Shown in pieces: positions 26,080-36,127 of a stretch of DNA of 64,000 nucleotides. The position numbers and the translations under genes are program-made. Positions within the stretch are counted from its first letter, which is position 1. Every line of letters starts with the position of its first letter. This DNA comes from Marinobacterium sp. xm-d-530 (GTDB lineage: Bacteria > Pseudomonadota > Gammaproteobacteria > Pseudomonadales > Balneatricaceae). The notes beneath the pieces were generated by a model, which searched no databases, had not been told where the DNA came from, and worked only from the letters and a program-made list of their open reading frames with translations. The DNA lies in the NCBI RefSeq assembly GCF_013283365.1, contig NZ_WBYM01000001.1, positions 558,001-622,000 on the forward strand. Direction: 5' to 3'.

Positions 26080-28245
26080 ATGATTCAACGTACCGAAGTT
26101 AATGGCCTACAGGTCGCTACAGAACTCTACACTTTCGTTAACGACGAAGTACTTCCAGGCACAGGCGTCAGCACCGATGCATTTTGGAGCTCATTCGCAT
26201 CAATTATTCACGATCTAGCGCCTCGCAACCGCGAACTGCTGGCTAAACGTGATCAGATCCAAGAGCAGATGGATGAGTGGTACCGCGCGCATCAGGATGG
26301 TTACGACTTTGCTGAGTACAAAGCCTTCCTAAAAGAGATTGGCTACCTGGTTGAGGAAGGTCCTGACTTTAAGATCACGACCTCGAATGTCGATCCTGAG
26401 ATGGCGACCATGGCTGGTCCACAGCTGGTAGTACCGGTAATGAATGCACGCTTTGCACTTAACGCGGCTAACGCTCGTTGGGGCAGCCTATATGATGCGC
26501 TGTACGGTACCGATGCGATCTCTACCGATGGCGGTGCCGAGATCACTAAAGAGTACAACCCAGCCCGTGGTGCTAAGGTAATCGCATTCGGCCGCGACTT
26601 CCTTAACGAATCCGCACCACTTGCCTCAGGTTCACACGCTGATGTAACAGCCTACACCATTGCAGAGGGTTCACTGGTAGCTACCATTGGTGGCCAAGCC
26701 GTTGCTCTGGCTAACCCTGAGCAGTTCGTTGGCTACAAAGGCGATGCTGCAGCTCCAGAATCGGTTCTATTGATCAACAACGGTCTGCACTTTGAAATCC
26801 AGATCGACGCATCAAGCCAGATCGGTTCTGAAGACAAAGCCGGCGTTAAAGACATTGTGATGGAGTCGGCGCTAACAACCATCATGGACTGTGAAGACTC
26901 TGTTGCTGCGGTTGATGCTGAAGATAAGACGCTGGTTTACCGCAACTGGTTGGGTCTGATCAAAGGCACACTCAGCGAGACCATCGAAAAAGGTGGCAAA
27001 TCATTCACTCGTACCATCAACGGTGATCGTGAATACACCGGTAAAGATGGTCAGCCTATGGCACTGAAGGGCCGCTCTTTGATGTTCGTTCGTAACGTTG
27101 GCCACCTAATGACCAACAACGCGATCATCGACAAAGAGGGTAACGAAGTACCTGAAGGCATCATGGATGGCATGATCACGTCAACGATCTCTATCCACGA
27201 CGTGAAGCACAATGGCAAATTCAACAACACCGTCACAGGCTCTATCTACATCGTTAAGCCGAAGATGCACGGCCCTGAAGAGGTGGCCTTCACCAACGAG
27301 CTTATGGGTCGCGTTGAACAGGCACTAGGCCTAGCAGAGAACACCATTAAAGTTGGCATCATGGACGAAGAGCGTCGTACAACGATCAACTTGAAAGAGT
27401 GTATCCGTGCCGCAAGCTCGCGCGTTGTCTTCATCAACACTGGCTTCCTAGATCGCACCGGCGACGAGATCCACACCTCGATGGAAGCGGGTCCAATGAT
27501 TCGCAAAGGTGATATGAAAGCAGCCTCTTGGATTGCTGCTTACGAAAACTGGAACGTAGATATCGGTCTTGCTTGTGGCCTAAGCGGTAAAGCGCAGATC
27601 GGTAAGGGTATGTGGGCGATGCCTGATCAGATGGCGAACATGCTCGATCAGAAGATTGGCCACCCAATGTCGGGTGCAAACACCGCATGGGTTCCATCAC
27701 CCACTGGTGCAACCCTGCACGCTCTTCACTATCACAAGGTTGACGTCTTCGGTCGTCAGGAAGAGTTGGCTAAGCGCGAACGCGCTTCACTAGACGATAT
27801 CCTAACCATCCCTGTCGAGCGAAACCCACAGTGGAGTGCAGAAGAGATCCAAGCGGAACTGGACAACAACGCACAGGGTATCCTTGGCTACGTTGTTCGT
27901 TGGGTTGATTCGGGTATCGGTTGTTCTAAAGTGCCAGACATCAATGATGTGGGCCTAATGGAAGACCGCGCAACACTGCGTATCTCTAGTCAGCACATCG
28001 CGAACTGGATTCGTCACGGCATCTGTTCAGAAGAGCAGGCAATGGAGACTCTAAAACGCATGGCGGCTGTTGTTGATCGCCAGAATGCGAACGACCCAAC
28101 TTACACGCCACTGTGCGACGACATCGATAACAACATCGCGTTCAAAGCGGCGTGTGACTTGGTCATCGATGGCTGCAAACAGCCAAACGGCTACACAGAA
28201 CCAGCACTACACGCACGTCGTCTAGAGCTAAAAGCGGCTCGTTAA
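26080..28245 (+). CDS. glcB: Malate synthase G
   Basis: Condenses glyoxylate with acetyl-CoA to malate. At 721 residues it is the G isoform (E. coli GlcB has 723), not the shorter A isoform. Typical features are [20 protein letters not shown] at the start, [21 protein letters not shown], the active-site region [16 protein letters not shown] and the C-terminal [12 protein letters not shown]. An AGGAG ribosome site precedes the ATG. It stands alone, without glcDEF or aceA nearby, so it serves glyoxylate made elsewhere (glycolate oxidation or the glyoxylate shunt). Confidence 0.96.
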   Translation: MIQRTEVNGLQVATELYTFVNDEVLPGTGVSTDAFWSSFASIIHDLAPRNRELLAKRDQIQEQMDEWYRAHQDGYDFAEYKAFLKEIGYLVEEGPDFKITTSNVDPEMATMAGPQLVVPVMNARFALNAANARWGSLYDALYGTDAISTDGGAEITKEYNPARGAKVIAFGRDFLNESAPLASGSHADVTAYTIAEGSLVATIGGQAVALANPEQFVGYKGDAAAPESVLLINNGLHFEIQIDASSQIGSEDKAGVKDIVMESALTTIMDCEDSVAAVDAEDKTLVYRNWLGLIKGTLSETIEKGGKSFTRTINGDREYTGKDGQPMALKGRSLMFVRNVGHLMTNNAIIDKEGNEVPEGIMDGMITSTISIHDVKHNGKFNNTVTGSIYIVKPKMHGPEEVAFTNELMGRVEQALGLAENTIKVGIMDEERRTTINLKECIRAASSRVVFINTGFLDRTGDEIHTSMEAGPMIRKGDMKAASWIAAYENWNVDIGLACGLSGKAQIGKGMWAMPDQMANMLDQKIGHPMSGANTAWVPSPTGATLHALHYHKVDVFGRQEELAKRERASLDDILTIPVERNPQWSAEEIQAELDNNAQGILGYVVRWVDSGIGCSKVPDINDVGLMEDRATLRISSQHIANWIRHGICSEEQAMETLKRMAAVVDRQNANDPTYTPLCDDIDNNIAFKAACDLVIDGCKQPNGYTEPALHARRLELKAAR

Positions 28246-28264
28246 TAGATAACTCCGCACGATC

Positions 28265-28293
28265 AAAAACGGGCCTCTAGGGCCCGTTTTTTT
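28265..28293. terminator. Bidirectional terminator between malate synthase and the 2OG oxygenase
   Basis: AAAACGGGCC (28266-28275) and GGCCCGTTTT (28281-28290) have a five-base loop, with a T-run to the right and an A-run to the left. The right edge overlaps the stop codon of the convergent oxygenase gene. Confidence 0.9.
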
Positions 28294-28963
28294 ATCTAGG
28301 TGGATCGACTCGATCTGGGGTTGTACCGTTGACGCGGTACCAGCCCGCAATGGAGTAGCGATCTCGTTGTGCGGGTAACACTTCGTGAGGAAACTCTTCA
28401 CTCAAAAACAGAACAACCGTGCCCATTAATGGGGTGACTTTAAGTCCTTCGGTATCTGCATCATTTTGGTAAAGCACCAGCTCACCGCCATCATCCGGAC
28501 CCCAATTAGGGTTGAGGTATACGACCATCGACAGCACCCGGTTACGCTGATCTCGGAACGCATCATAGTGACGCTTATAGAAGTCACCAGCACTGTAGTG
28601 AGCCAAATGGCTTTCAAATGAGAACAAGCCTAGGAATAGACGACGGTTCAAATAGCCTTGTAACCGATTTGCCCAAGCTAACCAGCGAGCGCCTGTCGGA
28701 GTCTCGCCTGTAAACCAACAGATACGATCCGTTCGCACAAATTCATTGTGCATGTGCTGATCTTGACGACCGATACCCGCGGCAGTGAACTCAGTTTCAT
28801 CTAGCCCGTATAACTGTTCACAGATCTCCTGCCCCAGCTCAATCGGCAGTGACGCTGGGCAGATGGCATAGCCTTGGCTTTGCAGGTTATTGGCGATCTG
28901 TTCAAATAGAACCTCTTCATCTGCATAGGTTTGTAATTCAGTTAGGGGTTGAGCAGGTGACAT
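28292..28963 (-). CDS. 2-oxoglutarate/Fe(II)-dependent oxygenase
   Basis: A prolyl-4-hydroxylase-like dioxygenase of about 223 residues if begun at MSPAQPLTEL. An in-frame ATG 36 bases upstream (28999) would overlap the start of the divergent sirtuin gene. The iron facial triad is visible as His-x-Asp in KRHYDAFRDQ and His in FPHEVLP, and the Arg of DRYSIAGWYR is the 2-oxoglutarate ligand. DDGGELVLY is also typical of the 2OG-FeII_Oxy family. The substrate is not known. Confidence 0.85.
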   Translation of the reverse strand: MSPAQPLTELQTYADEEVLFEQIANNLQSQGYAICPASLPIELGQEICEQLYGLDETEFTAAGIGRQDQHMHNEFVRTDRICWFTGETPTGARWLAWANRLQGYLNRRLFLGLFSFESHLAHYSAGDFYKRHYDAFRDQRNRVLSMVVYLNPNWGPDDGGELVLYQNDADTEGLKVTPLMGTVVLFLSEEFPHEVLPAQRDRYSIAGWYRVNGTTPDRVDPPR

Positions 28964-29039
28964 AGGGATGAACTCAAAAAGATAAGATCTGCATTTCATG
29001 CCTAAATCAGAGAATAAGCAAGCATTTAGAAAGCAATTG

Positions 29040-29882
29040 ATGACAAAATTTAACCCTCAGAGCCAACAGCTGGCCGACTTTATAGAGCGATACCCAAAAC
29101 TGTTCATACTAACGGGAGCGGGCATCAGTACTGGCTCAGGCATTCCGGCTTATCGCGATGCGGAGGGTAACTGGCAATCGCCTCCACCGGTGCAGCATGG
29201 TCAATTCATCAGTCAGTTAGCGGTACGTCAACGCTACTGGGGAAGAAGCTTAGCCGGTTGGCATACGATGCGTGATGCTCAGCCGAGTAACGCACACAAA
29301 ATATTGGCCGCACTTGAAAAGCAGAACCGCGTTGAACTGCTGGTGACCCAGAACGTCGATCGTCTGCATCAAAAAGCGGGTAGCCAGAAGGTGGTCGATC
29401 TGCATGGCCGTGCTGATATTGTGGCGTGCATTGAGTGTGATCATGAGATTACCCGAGACGAGATGCACCAGTGGTGTCGTCGTGAAAATCCAGAGTTTAA
29501 CGTCCCGCTCTCGTCGCCAAGACCCGATGGGGATGCTGACCTTGAAGCCGATTTTAGTCACTTCAATGTGCCGAACTGCCCTGATTGTGGTGGCGTCATG
29601 AAGGCACGAGTGGTCTATTTTGGCGATAACGTTCCCAAGGAGACTGTCTTCAGTGCGATTGATGCTTTGGAGGGGTCAGATGCGCTGCTCTGTATTGGCA
29701 CTTCACTACAGGTGTTCTCCGGATTTCGCTTTAACCGCCATGCACGGCAACAACAGATTCCACAAGCGGCGCTGACGCAAGGAGTGACTCGTGCCGATGA
29801 GATGCTAGACCTCAAAATCGATGCTGAGATTAATCACACCCTTGAAGAGGTCGCTAATCTGCTTGGAATAGATTGGCGCTAG
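29040..29882 (+). CDS. Sir2-family NAD-dependent protein deacylase
   Basis: A sirtuin of about 280 residues from the ATG at 29040; an in-frame ATG at 28998 would add 14 residues and overlap the divergent gene. It shows GAGIST (NAD binding), IPAYRD, the TQNVD motif with the catalytic His in DLHGR, and two zinc CxxC pairs (CIEC and CPDCGG) separated by an insertion. GTSLQVFSGFRF is near the end. The length and spaced cysteines fit class II or related bacterial sirtuins rather than compact CobB. It removes acyl groups from lysines using NAD; targets unknown. Confidence 0.85.
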   Translation: MTKFNPQSQQLADFIERYPKLFILTGAGISTGSGIPAYRDAEGNWQSPPPVQHGQFISQLAVRQRYWGRSLAGWHTMRDAQPSNAHKILAALEKQNRVELLVTQNVDRLHQKAGSQKVVDLHGRADIVACIECDHEITRDEMHQWCRRENPEFNVPLSSPRPDGDADLEADFSHFNVPNCPDCGGVMKARVVYFGDNVPKETVFSAIDALEGSDALLCIGTSLQVFSGFRFNRHARQQQIPQAALTQGVTRADEMLDLKIDAEINHTLEEVANLLGIDWR

Positions 29883-29933
29883 TTGATATCAGCTCTGGTA
29901 TACTTCGCGCACTATCAAGTTGAAGGCATACCC

Positions 29934-31319
29934 GTGAGCAAATCTAAATCGTTCAAATCCCTCCCCCTTTCTGAAGGCCAGTTAAACAATTTGGCTTCGA
30001 TCGGCTACGAGTCGATGACCGAGATCCAAGCTGAAAGTCTTCCTTACAGCCTTGAGGGTACTGATCTGCTTGCACAAGCAGCCACGGGAAGTGGTAAAAC
30101 ATTGGCCTTTGGTCTGCCACTGGTGGAGCGCCTAGAGCCCAAACGTTTCTGCATTCAGGCGTTAGTGCTATGCCCAACACGCGAATTGGCCGGCCAGGTC
30201 GCCGATGAGCTTCGTAAACTCGCGCGCCACCCCGGTAATATCAAGATCTTATCACTCTGTGGTGGCCAACCTATCGGCCCGCAAATTGGTTCACTAGAGC
30301 ACGGAGCACACATCATCGTCGGTACACCGGGGCGAATCGTTGATCACCTGCGCAAACGTACTCTCGATCTATCACAAGTCTCAACACTGGTGTTTGATGA
30401 AGCGGATCGTATGCTCGATATGGGTTTCCAAGATGACCTAGATCGTATCCTTGGCCAAATGCCGAAAGATCGCCAGACACTTCTGTTTTCGGCTACCTAC
30501 CCTGAGAACATCCAAGCACTGAGTAAAGAGTATCAGCGCAACCCTAAAGAGGTGCGCATCGCTGCCAAAGATCCCGATATCAGCACGATTAAGCATCGTG
30601 CCTACCAGTGCGATCGAACTCAAATGGGGCAAGGCACTTTGGCGGTATTGACGTCCGTAATGCCGGAATCCGCCATCATCTTCTGTAATACCAAAGAGAG
30701 CTGTAACCAGTTAGGGCAAGAGCTACGCTCTTACGGTCTAAAAGCGGGCGTGTTACATGGTGACATGGAACAACGTGATCGTGATCAGGTACTGATTCGC
30801 TTCAGTAACGGCACGTTAAGATTTTTGATCGCCACGGATGTTGCCGCACGTGGTTTGGATATCGACTCGGTTGATCTGGTACTCAATGCCAGCCTGCCCG
30901 GTGATTCGGCTGTCTACACACACCGCTGTGGCCGAACGGGCCGTGCTGGTCGTAAGGGCCAAGCTATCTCTCTGGTCGGCGCTAAAGATGGGTTCCGTTT
31001 AGAGAAGATCAATACAGCAGTTGGTTTGTCACTGGAAGCGAAACCGATGCCCCGCCCACAGATTAACAATGTGATTAAGCTGCAATCGAACCTGCGCACC
31101 ATTTCAATCTCAATGGGCCGCAAGAACAAGATTCGCCCCGGAGACATTGTCGGTGCACTCACCGCAACAAAAGAGATCAAAGGCGATCAGATCGGCAACA
31201 TTACCGTTCAAGACTTTAATAGCTACGTAGCCGTGCCAAGAACACTGGCTGATCGCGCTGTTGAGATCCTGCGCCAGCGTCCTCTTAAAGGTAAGCCAGC
31301 ACGAGCTCGTAAGATCTAA
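29934..31319 (+). CDS. dbpA: ATP-dependent RNA helicase DbpA
   Basis: DEAD-box helicase specific for 23S rRNA hairpin 92 in large-subunit assembly. The GTG at 29934 gives a start (VSKSKSFKSLPLS) that aligns with the Q motif. Motifs are ATGSGKT (I), PTRELAGQVADELRK (Ia), DEAD (II), SAT (III) and HRCGRTGRAGRKG (VI). The C-terminal DbpA RNA-binding domain (about 385-461, with GRKNKIRPGDIVGAL) distinguishes it from other DEAD-box proteins. Its stop interlocks tail-to-tail with srkA. Confidence 0.93.
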   Translation: MSKSKSFKSLPLSEGQLNNLASIGYESMTEIQAESLPYSLEGTDLLAQAATGSGKTLAFGLPLVERLEPKRFCIQALVLCPTRELAGQVADELRKLARHPGNIKILSLCGGQPIGPQIGSLEHGAHIIVGTPGRIVDHLRKRTLDLSQVSTLVFDEADRMLDMGFQDDLDRILGQMPKDRQTLLFSATYPENIQALSKEYQRNPKEVRIAAKDPDISTIKHRAYQCDRTQMGQGTLAVLTSVMPESAIIFCNTKESCNQLGQELRSYGLKAGVLHGDMEQRDRDQVLIRFSNGTLRFLIATDVAARGLDIDSVDLVLNASLPGDSAVYTHRCGRTGRAGRKGQAISLVGAKDGFRLEKINTAVGLSLEAKPMPRPQINNVIKLQSNLRTISISMGRKNKIRPGDIVGALTATKEIKGDQIGNITVQDFNSYVAVPRTLADRAVEILRQRPLKGKPARARKI

Positions 31320-32299
31320 AGCAGTTTCAGTACCGGTTCATCGAGTGCTGAAAGCTGTACTTTAAGATCGAGCAGATGCTCTCCCCAGTAGCGCTCTGTG
31401 TTAAACCATGGGAAGGCTTTGGGGAAAGCGGGGTCATCCCAACGTTTTGCGATCCAAGCAGCGTGGTTCATCATTCTGAGTGTTCTAAGTGGCTCTACAA
31501 GGTTGAGCTCGCGAGGATTGAACTCAAAGAACTCTTCATAGCCGGCAATCACTTCACTCAGTTGCATCTCCATCTGATGGCGCTCGCCCGTCAAAAGCAT
31601 CCAGATATCCTGAATAGCGGAAGCCATACGCGCGTCATCGAAATCCACGAAGTGCGGTCGATCATCACGCCAAAGTACATTGCCACTGTGACAATCGCCG
31701 TGCACGCGTATGGCTTTTAGGTCTGAATAGTCTGAAAAACGCTGCTCTACCCTATCGAGCACCTCTTGTGAGATCGACTCATAGGCTGCACGAAGACTCT
31801 GTGGAATATGTTCAGACAGTAACAACTCTCGACTCTGCCAACCGTAGCTATCGACATCTAAAGAGGGTCTATCTACAAACGGCTTAGCTGCGCCAACAGC
31901 GTGTATTTGGCCGAGGGCCACACCCAGCTGATAAAGGTGTTCAGGATCATCCAGTTCAGGTGCCCTTCCTCCTCGTCGTGGAAAGAGGGTGAAACGAAAC
32001 TGATCAAAGTTGAGCAGGCTCTCCCCTTCGCTGTTTTTAATGGGTGCTACGACAGAGATATCGGCATCAGCCAGCTCAAAACAGAAATCATGCTCCTCTT
32101 GGATTTGCGCATCACTCCATCGGTTCGGGCGGTAGAACTTAGTAATCAGGGGTTCAGCTTGATCGATGCCAACTTGATAGACGCGGTTTTCGTAACTGTT
32201 TAACTCAAGGATACGGAAATCACTCAGCCACCCCTGAGACTCAACCGCATCGATGACACGATCAGGCGTCATTGAGTAGAAGGGGGTTTTGCTGTCCAT
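31316..32299 (-). CDS. srkA: Stress response kinase A (YihE/RdoA)
   Basis: Ser/Thr protein kinase of the choline-kinase/APH fold that counteracts MazEF-linked death in E. coli. 327 residues, with SYENRVYQVG (nucleotide loop), the catalytic HGDCHSGNVLW loop and VDFDDARM (metal-binding DFD). LNSYENRVYQ and PFYSMTPDRVIDAVES near the start match YihE. E. coli places it before dsbA; here it is next to dbpA and an unknown ORF. Confidence 0.92.
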   Translation of the reverse strand: MDSKTPFYSMTPDRVIDAVESQGWLSDFRILELNSYENRVYQVGIDQAEPLITKFYRPNRWSDAQIQEEHDFCFELADADISVVAPIKNSEGESLLNFDQFRFTLFPRRGGRAPELDDPEHLYQLGVALGQIHAVGAAKPFVDRPSLDVDSYGWQSRELLLSEHIPQSLRAAYESISQEVLDRVEQRFSDYSDLKAIRVHGDCHSGNVLWRDDRPHFVDFDDARMASAIQDIWMLLTGERHQMEMQLSEVIAGYEEFFEFNPRELNLVEPLRTLRMMNHAAWIAKRWDDPAFPKAFPWFNTERYWGEHLLDLKVQLSALDEPVLKLL

Positions 32300-32395
32300 C
32301 TTATGGCTCCATCGTTCGGTTATGACGGTATTCTATCATTGCGCCAATCGATTCAGCGTGATGAAACGTAACTATATTCAATTAAGGATCAGATC

Positions 32396-32725
32396 ATGCG
32401 CAGAACAACCGATTATCAGCTCAACATAACCGAGGGGACAGGCTGGCCAGAGACCCCTTTCGTCGTCTACTCTTCAACGATCAATGGCAACTCTGATCTA
32501 CTGGAGTTACTGGGTGAACACCTGCGCAAGATGGGACTGCAGCGAGAGTGGCAATCCCTTCAGATCGTCGATCATCATACCCACCAACAGGGCCTACAAA
32601 CGCTACACAGTTTTGAAGTGAACTATGAGCAGCTAGAAGCGGGACAGATGGAGTATTTCAGTGCGGTCATCTGGTACGACATCACCGAGCCCTGGAGTAA
32701 GTTGCATACAGAATCCATACACTAG
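32396..32725 (+). CDS. Hypothetical protein, 109 residues
   Basis: I do not recognise a family. The frame starts MRRTTDYQLNITEG after an AAGGA-like site (TTAAGGATCAG), contains no cysteine, no signal peptide and no membrane segment, and reads as a small soluble acidic protein with alternating hydrophobic strands. It is divergent from srkA and ends just before a terminator shared with the fba cluster. The intact ribosome site and even codon use favour a real gene. Confidence 0.55.
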   Translation: MRRTTDYQLNITEGTGWPETPFVVYSSTINGNSDLLELLGEHLRKMGLQREWQSLQIVDHHTHQQGLQTLHSFEVNYEQLEAGQMEYFSAVIWYDITEPWSKLHTESIH

Positions 32726-32730
32726 AGACA

Positions 32731-32753
32731 AAAAAGGAGGCCTAAGCCTCCTT
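32731..32753 (-). terminator. Terminator of the tkt-epd-pgk-fba cluster
   Basis: AAGGAGGC (32734-32741) and GCCTCCTT (32746-32753) form a hairpin that on the minus strand runs into a U-tract. It lies 20 bases after the fba stop and may also serve the convergent unknown ORF. Confidence 0.85.
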
Positions 32754-32772
32754 GATATCCAGTGAACTTGGA

Positions 32773-33837
32773 TTAATTCACTTTTGCGTCCAGTTCACCT
32801 GAGAGGTAACGCTCTGTCATATCTTCAAGGTTGATCGCTTTGATCTTGCTAGCATTGCCCGCCGCACCAAAAGCATCGTAACGCGCGTAAGCGATATCAG
32901 ACATCGCTGTAATCGTTTTCGCTAGATACTTACGTGGGTCAAATTCAGCGGTATTTTCAGCCAAGAACTTACGCACAGCACCGGTCGACGCTAGACGAAG
33001 ATCGGTGTCGATGTTGACCTTGCGCACGCCGTGCTTGATACCATCAACCAACTGCTCAACCGGAACACCGTAAGTTTCAGGAATCTCACCACCAAACTGG
33101 TTGATCACCTCTAGCCACTCTTGTGGCACGGAAGATGAACCGTGCATAACAAGGTGAGTACCAGGAATACGTTCGTGAATCGCACGAATACGATCAACGG
33201 CAAGAATGTCTCCCGTTGGTGGGCGAGTAAACTTGTAAGCACCGTGTGAAGTACCCACTGCAATGGCAAGCGCATCGACCTGAGTCGCTTTCACAAACTG
33301 CGCAGCCTCTTCAGGGTCAGTCAGCATCTGATCGTGGCTAAGCTTACCGACTGCACCGATACCGTCCTCTTCACCAGCCTCACCCGTTTCTAGTGAGCCC
33401 AGACAGCCAAGCTCGCCCTCGACAGAGACACCACATGCGTGAGCCATCTCAACGGTACGACGAGTCACCTCAACGTTGTAGTCGTAGTCGGTCGGTGTCT
33501 TACCGTCTTCACCCAGTGAACCGTCCATCATGACCGATGAGAAGCCTAGTTGAATGGAGCGCTGACAGACTGCTGGGCTTGTGCCGTGATCTTGGTGCAT
33601 ACAGACAGGAATGTGTGGAAACTCCTCAATCGCTGCCAAGATCATGTGGCGAAGGAAGTTAGAGCCCGCGTACTTGCGCGCACCGGCAGAGGCTTGCACG
33701 ATGACAGGGGCATCGGCACGATCAGCTGCTTCCATAATGGCGCGCATCTGCTCCAGGTTATTCACGTTGAACGCTGGAATGCCGTAGCCATACTCTGCTG
33801 CATGATCGAGCAGCTGTCGCATTGAAATAAGAGCCAT
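32773..33837 (-). CDS. fba: Fructose-bisphosphate aldolase, class II
   Basis: Zinc-dependent aldolase that splits or forms fructose-1,6-bisphosphate. The 354-residue length and the start [19 protein letters not shown] are those of the Calvin-type class IIA group found in pseudomonads. Zinc and phosphate motifs include [36 protein letters not shown] and KVNIDTDLR. Last gene of the tkt-epd-pgk-fba run, 31 bases after pgk. Works in glycolysis/gluconeogenesis. Confidence 0.95.
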   Translation of the reverse strand: MALISMRQLLDHAAEYGYGIPAFNVNNLEQMRAIMEAADRADAPVIVQASAGARKYAGSNFLRHMILAAIEEFPHIPVCMHQDHGTSPAVCQRSIQLGFSSVMMDGSLGEDGKTPTDYDYNVEVTRRTVEMAHACGVSVEGELGCLGSLETGEAGEEDGIGAVGKLSHDQMLTDPEEAAQFVKATQVDALAIAVGTSHGAYKFTRPPTGDILAVDRIRAIHERIPGTHLVMHGSSSVPQEWLEVINQFGGEIPETYGVPVEQLVDGIKHGVRKVNIDTDLRLASTGAVRKFLAENTAEFDPRKYLAKTITAMSDIAYARYDAFGAAGNASKIKAINLEDMTERYLSGELDAKVN

Positions 33838-33868
33838 TTTTTACCTATTTGCTATTAATCGTTTGCTG

Positions 33869-35035
33869 TTAACCGTTAGCGCGTGCTTCAAGCACAGCGA
33901 CTGCCGGCAGTACCTTACCTTCAACAAACTCTAGGAAAGCACCACCGCCTGTTGAGATGTAGGATACATCATCTGCAATAGAATATTTATCTACTGCCGC
34001 TAAAGTATCACCGCCACCTGCAATCGAGAAGCCGTTACTTTGAGCAATCGCTCTTGATAACGCTTCCGTACCGTTACCAAACTGATCAAATTCAAACACG
34101 CCTACTGGACCGTTCCAGATGATGGTACCGGCATTCTGCAATACTTGTGCCAACTGACCCGCAGTCTCTGGACCAATATCCAAGATCATTTCATTGTCGG
34201 CGACGTCGTCCGCTGACTTCGTAATCGCTTCCGCACTCTCTGCAAACTCAGTCGCTGTCACGACATCCGATGGAATTGGAATTTCACAGCGAGCCATTAA
34301 CGCTTTCGCAGTATCAATAAGATCGGCTTCATGCAGTGACGTACCAACGGGCTTGCCCGCTGCAGCCAAGAAGGTGTTGGCGATACCGCCACCAACGATG
34401 AGCTGATCACACTTCTCAGAGAGTGAGTTAAGTACTTCAAGCTTAGTAGACACTTTTGAACCACCCACAATCGCTACCAATGGGCGCGCTGGGTTATCCA
34501 GTGCTTTACCCAAAGCTTCAAGCTCATTCGCTAGCAGTGGGCCTGCACAGGCGATTGGCGCAAAACGTGCCACGCCGTGAGTTGATGCTTGTGCGCGGTG
34601 CGCAGTACCAAAAGCATCCATGACATAGACATCACAGAGCGCGGCCATCTTCTTAGATAGCTCTTCGTTATCCTTCTTCTCGCCCGCGTTGAAACGAACG
34701 TTCTCTAGAAGAACGACCTGACCCGGCTCTACTGAAAAACCACCATCAACCCAATCCTTAATCAGTGGAACATCACGACCCAACAGACCCGCCAAGTGGG
34801 CCGCTACAGGGGCTAGTGAATACTGCTCTTCATATTCGCCTTCGGTTGGACGACCAAGGTGTGACATCAACATCACTGTCGCACCCTTTTCTAGCGCTAG
34901 CTGAATAGTCGGTAGTGACGCACGAATACGAGCATCGGAAGTCACTTTGCCATCTTTAACAGGAACGTTCAGATCTTCACGAATCAATACGCGTTTGCCT
35001 GCAAGATCCAAATCTTTCATCAGTTTTACGTTCAT
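33869..35035 (-). CDS. pgk: Phosphoglycerate kinase
   Basis: Interconverts 1,3-bisphosphoglycerate and 3-phosphoglycerate with ATP formation. 388 residues. [15 protein letters not shown] near the start, [10 protein letters not shown], the hinge, [12 protein letters not shown] and the C-terminal nucleotide site [14 protein letters not shown] followed by [10 protein letters not shown] are all intact. Between epd (21-base gap) and fba. Confidence 0.97.
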   Translation of the reverse strand: MNVKLMKDLDLAGKRVLIREDLNVPVKDGKVTSDARIRASLPTIQLALEKGATVMLMSHLGRPTEGEYEEQYSLAPVAAHLAGLLGRDVPLIKDWVDGGFSVEPGQVVLLENVRFNAGEKKDNEELSKKMAALCDVYVMDAFGTAHRAQASTHGVARFAPIACAGPLLANELEALGKALDNPARPLVAIVGGSKVSTKLEVLNSLSEKCDQLIVGGGIANTFLAAAGKPVGTSLHEADLIDTAKALMARCEIPIPSDVVTATEFAESAEAITKSADDVADNEMILDIGPETAGQLAQVLQNAGTIIWNGPVGVFEFDQFGNGTEALSRAIAQSNGFSIAGGGDTLAAVDKYSIADDVSYISTGGGAFLEFVEGKVLPAVAVLEARANG

Positions 35036-35056
35036 TGTTATTCTCCAATCATTTAA

Positions 35057-36079
35057 TTAATTCTGTTTCAGTGCGAGCCAATGCTCAGCAATATCCAACA
35101 TTCGGTTGGCAAAGCCCCACTCATTATCAAACCAGCAGACCAGCTTCAGTAAACGCTTGCCGGACAATCGAGTCTGGGTGCCATCAACAACGACTGAGCG
35201 ACTGTCGTGGTTAAAGTCGGTCGATGCATGCGGCTCCTCTGTGTATCCCAACAACCCTTTTAACGGACCTTCAGAGAGCGATTTAAAGAGTTGGTTGATC
35301 TCCTCTTCAGTGGTGTCACGCTCTAAGCTGATCGACATATCCATCAGTGAGACATTAAGGGTTGGCACACGTAAATGGAGGCACTTAAATTTCCCTTCCA
35401 GCGACGGCAGTAGGCGATCGATCCCTTTTGCCAACCCTGTATCCACCGGAATAATCGACTGCAGAGCACTGCGGGTTAGTCGCAAATCGGTGTGATGGTA
35501 AGCATCGATCACTGGCTGATCATTCATCGCCGAGTGAATCGTCGTGGTCACACCCTGCTCAATGCCAAAATGCCTATCGAGCTGATCTAATATAGGTATC
35601 ACACAATTGGTCGTACAGGAGGCGGCTGAGACCACTTTATGATTCACGTTTATTGAATCTTGGTTTAAGCCAAACACAACGGTAGCGTCTACCTCAGCCG
35701 TAGCGGGCTGTGAAAAGAGTAGGCGCTTGGCCCCCTGCTTCAGATGCAACTCAGCTGTTTGACGGTCACTGAACGAGCCAGAACACTCCATCAGCAGATC
35801 AATACCCATTTCACGCCAAGGGAGTTGGTCGGGCTTGGGAGTATTTAAGATTTGGATGGCGTGGTCACGAATAACTAGCTGATCATCTTTAAGAGACACC
35901 TGTGCCGGGAAGCGGCCATGCGTCGTGTCATAACGCGTCAAATAGGAGACCGTCTCAGGCTCAGCCAACTCATTAATCGCAATGGGTTGAAGCTTAGTCT
36001 CTAAGCCACGCTCAAACAGAGCCCTGAGCAGACACTGCCCAATTCGACCATAACCGTTAATCGCTATTCGGTAGCTCAT
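35057..36079 (-). CDS. epd: Erythrose-4-phosphate / glyceraldehyde-3-phosphate dehydrogenase (Epd-type)
   Basis: 340 residues of the GapA/Epd superfamily. NGYGRIGQCLLRAL (NAD) is near the start and the catalytic Cys is at residue 155 in SAASCTTNCV. Position upstream of pgk and features such as INELAEPETVSYLTRYDTTH support Epd, which oxidises erythrose-4-phosphate toward pyridoxal-5'-phosphate synthesis. Because no other GAPDH is in the window, a gluconeogenic GAPDH role cannot be excluded. An inverted repeat separates it from tkt. Confidence 0.87.
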   Translation of the reverse strand: MSYRIAINGYGRIGQCLLRALFERGLETKLQPIAINELAEPETVSYLTRYDTTHGRFPAQVSLKDDQLVIRDHAIQILNTPKPDQLPWREMGIDLLMECSGSFSDRQTAELHLKQGAKRLLFSQPATAEVDATVVFGLNQDSINVNHKVVSAASCTTNCVIPILDQLDRHFGIEQGVTTTIHSAMNDQPVIDAYHHTDLRLTRSALQSIIPVDTGLAKGIDRLLPSLEGKFKCLHLRVPTLNVSLMDMSISLERDTTEEEINQLFKSLSEGPLKGLLGYTEEPHASTDFNHDSRSVVVDGTQTRLSGKRLLKLVCWFDNEWGFANRMLDIAEHWLALKQN

Positions 36080-36099
36080 CTCACCTCTCAGAGAGTAAA

Positions 36100-36120
36100 A
36101 CGCCGGTTAAAAACCGGCGT
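36100..36120 (-). terminator. Hairpin between tkt and epd (weak terminator or processing site)
   Basis: ACGCCGGTT (36100-36108) and AACCGGCGT (36112-36120) form a perfect nine-base stem eight bases after the tkt stop. On the minus strand only four U follow, so it may attenuate or stabilise rather than fully end transcription into epd. Confidence 0.55.
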
Positions 36121-36127
36121 GATCAAC

